Positions 11,834 to 17,464 of a DNA stretch of 17,464 nucleotides are shown piece after piece. The notes under the pieces are model-generated. The model saw only the letters and a program-made list of their open reading frames with translations, searched no databases and was not told the origin of the DNA. The stretch comes from 2-12-FULL-60-25 sp964638165 (GTDB lineage Bacteria > Patescibacteriota > Patescibacteriia > 2-12-FULL-60-25), in the NCBI GenBank assembly GCA_964638165.1, contig CAZWYJ010000022.1:1-17464 (forward strand), read 5' to 3'. Within the stretch, counting starts at the first letter, position 1; the number at the start of each line of letters is the position of its first letter. The position numbers and the translations under genes are program-made.

Positions 11834-14557
11834 CTACTGTGGACAGCATACGTAGTTTTTCGGCCCAGGGCACTTCCCGGTCACGCACCCAAGCTTCGTC
11901 ATCTCTTCTGAAAGCGCGCTCGCATCATTCGGATCAACAGATAGTTGCTGACAGGCCATGGTGGTTTCGCTCGTAGAGAGCGCCTCGCATGCCCCGCTCG
12001 GAGTCTCGCCGACCGAAGAAGCGATGAACATGGACTGGAGGAAGTTAATGATGATGAATCCGGCGAACATAAATATCAATCCATACACCGCATTTTTAAT
12101 CATGCCCATGGCGTTCTTCGTGGCATCCTGCGAACCAGCCGAGAGAAACTTGATCCCGGCCCACACGATGATCCCCAAAAACACGGCTCCGCAAATCGCG
12201 AGGAGGAAGTTGGCGAAGTTCACGCCGGTCTGAACGATATCACTCAAATGACAGTCTCCGCTCTGAATGCACGCGGGGAGCGCCAAAGAGAACGGCGCGG
12301 TCGGAGCCGCAACTTGCCCGATGACCCCCGTGGAAGTAACCGCGGCTGGAGAAAGACCGGTTCCCGGAGCGCAACAATAAGATCCCTCCCCTTCAACCTC
12401 ACACCCCTTCCGCAAACAATTTGTCCCGATGGCCGTATCATTCGGATCCGCAAATCGCTGGCAGGTAAACGTACTCATGTCCGCATTATTCCTGGCAGCC
12501 GCGATGAATTCCACGGTCGGATCTCCTGCGGCCTGTGCCCGATCCGCGCAACTCTCCGAAGAGAGACGTTGCTCCAGAGCGGCGCCCGGAACGCAAATGT
12601 GCACCTGTAAATCGCAAAGGGTTCCGGCCGGGCACGACGTATCATCCATACAACTCGTCCTTGTCCTGAAAATCTCCCGATCGCAACAGAAGTACCCGTC
12701 AATGCACTCTCGGGTGCGGTTCCATGATCCGCCAAAAAGCGTGGTGATCTCGCAGTACGGCGAAGACGCGAGCGCGGCGTAATACGAGTCCCTGCTCAGA
12801 TACCCCATGCTCAAGATTACATCCTCATCGGCATCAACCATCGAGTTCATCGGGGTACAGCTGAATTGGGACTCGTATGTTCCGCACCCCTCATACGCAT
12901 CACTCCGCTCCTCATTGATCAAATTATCGTACCCGACCGCTTCGGCATTACAGCAGTACTTTCCGTTTCCGCAACGAGGCCGCGTTGTCGGCGGACCATT
13001 CGGGCTCGCGACCGTGGCATACACGTCTTCCAGAATACACGGTCCATTGTCACGAACATCCCGCACCACGCCACCCGGTAGATCCTCAATCCCCATGCAG
13101 GTAAAATTCTGCCAATTAGGAACCTCGTTCATCTTATCCGCGGCGCATGTGCCCAGGGCGGTTGCGGAAACAGGCGAACAGCATGAATACCCCTGAATCG
13201 GACATGCGCCACGCACATTCTGATAATCCGCTCTATCCGTGACGTACGGGGTGAGCATCGGATCAACCGTAAATGATGTTTGCGCCGTAGAGATCGTGCA
13301 CATGTCCGAATTCGCCCGCTCAGCCTCCGAAGCCGTCCGACAGCGGAATGTGGGATTCTCCGGATCGCAGATCGGATTCGAAACACATCGGCCATCATCA
13401 TTACATCGCTTGAACGCCCCGCAATCCTGATCGTTCCGACACGTCGTTCTCGTGCAACATTGCGTATTCGCCGTCGTGCAGAGGTCAGCGACCGTAATAC
13501 TCTCCCCCTGGGCGTCGCTCCCCAGCACCAGGCTCGGATTCGTCGGAAAACATATTTCGTTCAAGGGCGTTCCTGTTGGAGTGGGCACGCAGGAATACTC
13601 CGACCGATTCTTATTATACGGGTACGTGCCGGTCGGAGGATCAACGGATCCGCACAAGCTCTGCCTGGATTTGATGCACGCGTACCTATTCTGCGTATTC
13701 GTTCCTTCCACGATTTCCGAAAGGCTAATCTCCGTCACATCCCCCTCGCTCGCACCAAACGTGTAGCATAGTCCCGGCCGTCCTCCGGCAGGAGCCGCGG
13801 GAGACAATTCCAAAGCGCGCCACAGATCCCGCGGCGTCGTGTAGTTCGCATAGGGCGTAGAACCGTACCCGCCAGCCTCGGTAATGTACGGACGGCTGAT
13901 CAGGTATGACTGCGGGCGATCCCCGCTTCCGATAAAGCTACACGACGATCCGCCACCGCTCGCAATCCCGCCAAAGCGCTGACACTCCACATCCGCATTC
14001 TCCCGCGTGACCGGAATGATGCATGTCGGACGATCACCCGTGGGAAAATTTTGCCTATCCGACGTCGGCTCAAAAGAACAGTGTATTCCTTTGAAGTATC
14101 GAAAATCCCCAACCGTGCAATCCGCATCCGTGAGGCAATCAATCTGACGAATATTCGTGGTCTGAATCTGCTCCGGATCCACCTGCATGCCCGCGGAACG
14201 ACACGTTGATTCACAACTGTCCGTGCAATTCGAGATGCCGGATGACACCTTTCGATATTCGTACACGCGTCCCTGCGTGGCACACTCACAGGCACAACGC
14301 CGTTCACCGCTCGCCGTGACGCGCTCATACGCGCTCGAAAGAGTCGAGTCTTCCGGGCACACATTGGCAACCGAGCATGCGGTCTGACATGTATTCGGAG
14401 CCGCAGGAACCGGACGGAGAAAAGTTTGAATATTTGCCGTATCCAAACAAGCGCACTGGCACGCGGAGAATGCCGATGCCTCTCCGGGCCACGCGAAAGC
14501 GCCAACTCCGAATGCGATAACGCACGCGAGCATTATGCCCGCCCTCCGTACAAACAT
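11834..14557 (-). CDS. Giant cysteine-rich exported protein with C-terminal pilin-like unit, paralog 1 (907 aa)
   Basis: The signal peptide is cut after ASA (residue 29). Residues 30 to about 770 are an extracellular region with roughly 60 cysteines in repeated modules. Several modules close with an aromatic-x-CC motif (YSCC, YCC, YFCC, YCC) and three carry a D-x-DC...G..C pattern (NDQDCGAFKRC, DDTSCPAGTLC, TDADCTVGDF). A pilin-like unit follows: helix one at about 778-806, loop SAGSQDATKNA, helix two at about 818-845, with NAVYGLIFMFAGF matching the small paralogs. A last module (846-907) ends in YVCCPQ. So a T4SS_pilin-type anchor carries a huge disulfide-rich ectodomain. An extended -10 (TATCAT) lies exactly 9 bases before the ATG, and no Shine-Dalgarno is present. 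First gene of the cluster. A surface adhesin or tip-like role is inferred. Confidence 0.85.
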   Translation of the reverse strand: MFVRRAGIMLACVIAFGVGAFAWPGEASAFSACQCACLDTANIQTFLRPVPAAPNTCQTACSVANVCPEDSTLSSAYERVTASGERRCACECATQGRVYEYRKVSSGISNCTDSCESTCRSAGMQVDPEQIQTTNIRQIDCLTDADCTVGDFRYFKGIHCSFEPTSDRQNFPTGDRPTCIIPVTRENADVECQRFGGIASGGGSSCSFIGSGDRPQSYLISRPYITEAGGYGSTPYANYTTPRDLWRALELSPAAPAGGRPGLCYTFGASEGDVTEISLSEIVEGTNTQNRYACIKSRQSLCGSVDPPTGTYPYNKNRSEYSCVPTPTGTPLNEICFPTNPSLVLGSDAQGESITVADLCTTANTQCCTRTTCRNDQDCGAFKRCNDDGRCVSNPICDPENPTFRCRTASEAERANSDMCTISTAQTSFTVDPMLTPYVTDRADYQNVRGACPIQGYSCCSPVSATALGTCAADKMNEVPNWQNFTCMGIEDLPGGVVRDVRDNGPCILEDVYATVASPNGPPTTRPRCGNGKYCCNAEAVGYDNLINEERSDAYEGCGTYESQFSCTPMNSMVDADEDVILSMGYLSRDSYYAALASSPYCEITTLFGGSWNRTRECIDGYFCCDREIFRTRTSCMDDTSCPAGTLCDLQVHICVPGAALEQRLSSESCADRAQAAGDPTVEFIAAARNNADMSTFTCQRFADPNDTAIGTNCLRKGCEVEGEGSYCCAPGTGLSPAAVTSTGVIGQVAAPTAPFSLALPACIQSGDCHLSDIVQTGVNFANFLLAICGAVFLGIIVWAGIKFLSAGSQDATKNAMGMIKNAVYGLIFMFAGFIIINFLQSMFIASSVGETPSGACEALSTSETTMACQQLSVDPNDASALSEEMTKLGCVTGKCPGPKNYVCCPQ

Positions 14558-14566
14558 ACGTCTCTT

Positions 14567-14572
14567 ATGATA
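14567..14572 (-). promoter_or_regulatory. -10 box of the pilin-like cluster, leaderless spacing
   Basis: TATCAT on the minus strand, preceded by TGG (extended -10), 9 bases from the ATG at 14557. Transcription would start at or within a few bases of the start codon, which suggests a leaderless mRNA. No clear -35 box. Confidence 0.55.
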
Positions 14573-14676
14573 CCACGCGGGAAACCCTTTTCGTAGGGCG
14601 AAAACAATCGCATCCTCCTACCAGCTCCTCACTCGTTCCACACCCCTCCCTTTCACCCGAACCCACGCCGTAGAAC

Positions 14677-14829
14677 GGGGCACGGCCCCTATCGCGTTCA
14701 ACGCGACCTAACCCCTCCCTGTTTCATCCACCATGGGCGGACACGGCAGGGAGGGGAACTCTCTTAATATATGCACTACCTTTCATAGCAAGCTCCCCTC
14801 CATGCGCAAGCAGGGAGGGGCCGGGGGTG
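14677..14829. repeat. Hairpin cluster and C-rich/G-rich inverted repeats
   Basis: The 297-base gap 14558-14854 has no gene. It holds GGGGC-ACG-GCCCC (14677-14689), TCGCGTT-C-AACGCGA (14692-14706), CCCCTCCCTG paired with CAGGGAGGGG (14712-14721, 14747-14756) and CCCCTCC paired with GGAGGGG (14795-14801, 14814-14820), ending in a GGGGGTGGG run. The design (C-run plus hairpin, then hairpin plus G-run) matches 8402-8491. One of these may terminate the solute-binding gene, although no T-run follows. Confidence 0.65.
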
Positions 14830-14854
14830 GGTTTGGGAAGTCACCGACGTGCTT

Positions 14855-16276
14855 CTACTGCGTCGTTGGACGTCTGATGGTTTGGGAGATCTTCCCAACC
14901 GCATTATTCACGGACTTCTGGATATCCAGCTCGCCCCGCACCACAACATCAATCATATCCATCATGGTCTTCTCCATGGTTCCGGGATCAATCCCCCGAT
15001 ACCAGCTCTGCGCCGTCAGAATCTGCGACGTGAATACGCCGACGTCGGCATCATCCAAACGCGCGTCAATGAGAGATCGTCGGGCGGGCGGGCGTTTTGC
15101 CGACGTGAGATAGGCATCCGCCTGATCCGCGCTCGTCATAATATTCACGATCTTCCATGCCAAATCAATTGACTTGGACTTCTTTGAGACTGTCCACGCC
15201 CAGTAATTGGCGTAGTTCACCTGCGGTGTATTCTCGATTTGCGGAACTTCCGTGATGCCGATATTCAGCTTGGGAGCCTGCGATCGAATGGTTGGCAGGT
15301 GATAGCTATACCCCAAGAAAAATGCCGACGTCCCCTGCGTGAAGGCCTGCAGGGAATTGGGCTGCTCAAGGTTCCACGTATATGCCTCCAAATCCGGATT
15401 CGCGAACTCCGTGTAGAACCGCAGAGCATCAAATGCCGGTGGCGCATCAACTTCCCGGCTCAATTCCTGCGGGATGCGATTGAACTGCGGGTAGCCCGAC
15501 TCATTCACCATCACCGTACGATTCTGCATCATGAGGAGGGAAATGATATCAGGAGACCGCTCCACATTCGCGCCCGTTCCAAACCCCGCGCCTGCGCGTA
15601 CCACCTCGCCCTGCGGATTGATGAGCGCGAGCTTGCTCACCTGCTCGTGAAACTGTCCCCATGTCTGCGGAGGATTCGAGATGCCCGCCGCATTGAGCAA
15701 ATCCTTGTTGTAGTACAAGGCCAAAGTGTCCACGCTCATCGGAATGGCAAAAATGCGATCCTGAAAATCCTGCTTGAGCGGGTCCGTTGAAACATTTACT
15801 TTGCGAACCATGTCTTGGGACACCACATCCACGAATTCCCTCTTCATCTCATTCACGGTCAACATGCGCGATTCTTGAACCTCTAGCGTCGTTTCCTTCT
15901 TCACGGTTCCGGTCACGACTTGTTCCGCCACCTTCACCTGCGCGGGCTGATGCTGAATCTTGGGTTCATACTTACCGATCCACGTATTATGGACCATGAA
16001 GATATCCGGACCGCGATCTTCCGCAAAAGCATTGAGGAGCTGATCTTCGTATTCCTCGAGACGAAAACGCTTGAAGAAAATCGAGGCATAGGGATACCGA
16101 CTGCGGAGCAGAGAGAGCGTTGACCGGTACGGGATATCATCATCCACCACGGACCAGACCACGATCGTCTTCTTTTCTGAAAGCTTCCTCGCTTCCGAAC
16201 TAACGCCCTTGGTGCACCCCTGCCCCAAGAGAGCGATGAGCGCAAAACCGGCGATACATTTTTTCAAGCGATGCAT
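14855..16276 (-). CDS. Family 1 extracellular solute-binding lipoprotein (473 aa)
   Basis: The lipoprotein signal MHRLKKCIAGFALIALLGQGC puts the lipidated Cys at 21. The chain shows the periplasmic-binding fold of sugar ABC-transporter receptors: IVVWSVVDDD start, DIFMVHNTW, IPMSVDTLALYYNKDLL (a hallmark of the family), PPQTWGQFHE, FTQGTSAFFLGYSY and YWAWTVSKKSKSIDLAWKIVNIMTS. A Glu/Thr/Val-rich insert follows the first strand group. The open frame extends 49 codons upstream through a palindromic repeat, but a TATACT box 9 bases before 16276 and the signal peptide fix the start there. No permease or ATPase gene is next to it. Without them it may work with a distant transporter or serve as a receptor for the neighbouring surface system. 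Substrate unknown. Confidence 0.88.
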   Translation of the reverse strand: MHRLKKCIAGFALIALLGQGCTKGVSSEARKLSEKKTIVVWSVVDDDIPYRSTLSLLRSRYPYASIFFKRFRLEEYEDQLLNAFAEDRGPDIFMVHNTWIGKYEPKIQHQPAQVKVAEQVVTGTVKKETTLEVQESRMLTVNEMKREFVDVVSQDMVRKVNVSTDPLKQDFQDRIFAIPMSVDTLALYYNKDLLNAAGISNPPQTWGQFHEQVSKLALINPQGEVVRAGAGFGTGANVERSPDIISLLMMQNRTVMVNESGYPQFNRIPQELSREVDAPPAFDALRFYTEFANPDLEAYTWNLEQPNSLQAFTQGTSAFFLGYSYHLPTIRSQAPKLNIGITEVPQIENTPQVNYANYWAWTVSKKSKSIDLAWKIVNIMTSADQADAYLTSAKRPPARRSLIDARLDDADVGVFTSQILTAQSWYRGIDPGTMEKTMMDMIDVVVRGELDIQKSVNNAVGKISQTIRRPTTQ

Positions 16277-16285
16277 ACGAGGGGT

Positions 16286-16291
16286 AGTATA
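16286..16291 (-). promoter_or_regulatory. -10 box of the solute-binding gene, leaderless spacing
   Basis: TATACT on the minus strand, 9 bases from the ATG at 16276, the same spacing as for the 907-aa gene. No Shine-Dalgarno lies between them. Confidence 0.6.
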
Positions 16292-16295
16292 CCGT

Positions 16296-16337
16296 GGGGA
16301 GAGGGGAGAGGGTAGAGGGTGACGAGTCGTGAGGAGA
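16296..16337. repeat. 7-bp period tract (GGGGAGA word)
   Basis: Units GGGGAGA, GGGGAGA, GGGTAGA, GGGTGAC, GAGTCGT, GAGGAGA from 16296; the period decays to the right. It lies just upstream of the -10 box of the solute-binding gene. A similar G-rich stretch lies at about 10427-10455, in both cases beside the GTACGGGCG palindrome. Confidence 0.6.
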
Positions 16338-16371
16338 GGACGATGGCTGACGATCGCCAAAAAAATACCAC

Positions 16372-16402
16372 GTACGGGCGTCCCGATGTCCATCGGGACG
16401 CC
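16372..16402. repeat. Palindromic repeat, copy B (GTACGGGCGTCCCGATG arm)
   Basis: The left arm 16372-16388 is identical to the left arm of copy A (10460-10476); the right arm stops after 12 matching bases (16391-16402), so the outer five base pairs are lost. It lies between the divergent solute-binding gene and galU, 47 bases before the galU start. Confidence 0.85.
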
Positions 16403-16427
16403 TCTATCCTCTCTTTCGTTCACGCGA

Positions 16428-16433
16428 TATACT
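16428..16433 (+). promoter_or_regulatory. Probable -10 box of galU
   Basis: TATACT, 16 bases before the ATG at 16450. No -35 match and no Shine-Dalgarno. Transcription would start about 10 bases before the ATG. Confidence 0.5.
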
Positions 16434-16449
16434 CGACGATATCCATCCT

Positions 16450-17322
16450 ATGAACAAAAACGTCCGTAAAATCGTGATCCCCGTCGCCGGATTCGGCACG
16501 CGCTTCCTCCCGGCCACCAAGGCCATGCCAAAAGAGATGCTTCCGATCATTGATAAACCGATCATCCAGTACGTGGTCGAAGAAGCGGTCGCGAGTGGCA
16601 TCCAGGACATCATCCTCGTGACCTCGGGGACAAAGCGTGCGGTTGAAGATCACTTTGATGATAATGAAACTCTCGAGCGTTGGCTGGAGCGAACCGGCAA
16701 GCACGATGTTCTCAAGACGATCAAGGAGATCGGCAAGATGGCGAACTTCATCTACGTGCGCCAGAAAGGGCCGTATGGAAATGCCATCCCCGTCCTCAAT
16801 TCCGCCCACCTCATTGGAGACGAGCCATTCGCCGTGGTTTTTGGAGACGATATCTATACCGGAAAAATCCCCCGCATCAGACAAATGATTGACGTGTACG
16901 ACAAGTACCAGGATCCGGTGCTCGGCGTTGTAAAAGTGGAGAAGGAGGATACAAAGAAGTACGGCATCATTGAACCGGGAGCTCGGGTGGAAAAATTCGT
17001 CTACCAACTCAAGAGCGTCGTGGAAAAACCAGGACCGGCAAAGGCTCCGTCGCTCCTGGCGGCAAACGCCGGGTACATTCTCACGCCTGACATCTTCGAC
17101 GCCATTCGCAAGCTCAAGCCGAAGAAAGGTGGAGAATACGTGACGCTCGACGCCATCTTTGCCCTCATGAAAAAGCGCCCTGTCTACGCCTGCGAGATTC
17201 AGGGTGAGTACCACGATACCGGCTCCAAGATCGGCTGGCTCAAAGCGAACCTCACCATGGCCCTCGAACGGCCGGACATCCGGGACGAGGCCAAGAAATT
17301 GATGAAGAGACTGATGAAGTGA
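16450..17322 (+). CDS. galU: UTP--glucose-1-phosphate uridylyltransferase (290 aa)
   Basis: Makes UDP-glucose from UTP and glucose 1-phosphate, in the cytoplasm, feeding cell-surface glycan synthesis. The nucleotidyltransferase signature is complete: GFGTRFLPATKAMPKEMLPI (residues 14-33), then DKPIIQYVVEEAV, the VTSGTKRAVEDHFD segment, the metal-site region FAVVFGDDIY (about 127-136), VVEKP (about 191-195) and GEYHDTGSKIGWLKAN near the end. Length is typical for bacterial GalU. It is divergent from the solute-binding gene and ends shortly before a strong terminator, so it is a single-gene unit. Nothing is missing among the key residues. Confidence 0.95.
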   Translation: MNKNVRKIVIPVAGFGTRFLPATKAMPKEMLPIIDKPIIQYVVEEAVASGIQDIILVTSGTKRAVEDHFDDNETLERWLERTGKHDVLKTIKEIGKMANFIYVRQKGPYGNAIPVLNSAHLIGDEPFAVVFGDDIYTGKIPRIRQMIDVYDKYQDPVLGVVKVEKEDTKKYGIIEPGARVEKFVYQLKSVVEKPGPAKAPSLLAANAGYILTPDIFDAIRKLKPKKGGEYVTLDAIFALMKKRPVYACEIQGEYHDTGSKIGWLKANLTMALERPDIRDEAKKLMKRLMK

Positions 17323-17358
17323 AGCGGGGGAAATAGCCGCAGCCGCCAAAACAATCTA

Positions 17359-17406
17359 GCAATCAAACAATCCGGTCAGTGTACCGGATTGTTTGATTGC
17401 TTTATT
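17359..17406 (+). terminator. Terminator of galU
   Basis: Perfect 18-bp stem (17359-17376 with 17383-17400) around a 6-nt loop, followed by TTTATT. Downstream to 17464 I see no gene. Confidence 0.92.
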
Positions 17407-17464
17407 ACTAGGGTAATGAGTAAAATCTGCCACCAATTTCATTGACCAAATAGGAGTCTCGCAA

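Noticed and set aside
16277..16423. N-terminal extension of the solute-binding protein
   Set aside because: The extension is translated palindromic repeat and G-rich tract; a lipoprotein signal and a -10 box 9 bases away support the start at 16276.
16420..17349. Open frame of 309 codons on the minus strand opposite galU
   Set aside because: galU is certain on the plus strand; the antisense product has no recognisable features and arises from the codon pattern of galU.

Overview
The window reads as chromosome of a Patescibacteria/Candidate Phyla Radiation (CPR) bacterium with moderately high GC. The main grounds are a run of small two-helix T4SS_pilin-type proteins with signal peptides, an orphan solute-binding lipoprotein beside them, a tiny 83-residue two-helix membrane protein, short-word tandem repeats between genes, and several genes with a -10 box only 9 bases before the ATG (leaderless style). 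TGA is used as a stop (for example in the lipocalin-like gene and in the 75-residue lipoprotein), so the glycine-TGA code of Gracilibacteria/SR1 is not in use. I cannot place the organism below the CPR level.

Layout. 1-645: an AT-rich left edge with one small gene, then a structured non-coding stretch with two terminator-like hairpins. 646-2614: a CrtC/AttH lipocalin-like protein, a Phd/RelE-type toxin-antitoxin pair and a small membrane protein. 2618-8490: an accessory-looking block bounded by repeats. It holds two divergent transcription units of unknown function, one encoding a soluble protein and a nine-helix membrane protein (minus strand) and one encoding three lipoproteins (plus strand). 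The two units face away from a pair of near-identical consensus promoters (TTGACA, 17 bp, TATAAA), each followed by a leader of about 90 nt. 8528-14557: a minus-strand cluster of seven paralogous pilin-like proteins, from a 907-residue cysteine-rich giant to minimal 131-residue pilins, ending at a strong terminator. 14855-16276: a solute-binding lipoprotein. 16450-17322: galU, followed by a terminator.

How it may work. The seven pilin-like proteins share a signal peptide, two membrane helices and a loop resembling GGDSKK, as in VirB2/TrbC/T4SS_pilin proteins; three of them carry cysteine-rich 'CC' modules outside the membrane. Together they suggest an envelope-spanning or surface assembly, with no ATPase or channel gene in the window. 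The divergent unit places a membrane protein, a cytoplasmic protein and three lipoproteins under matched promoters, so they probably act together at the envelope; none belongs to a family I recognise.

The other striking feature is a set of 7-bp tandem repeat tracts with different words at different loci. Most lie between genes, but two lie inside the signal-peptide regions of pilin-like genes, where a change in unit number would change the reading frame.
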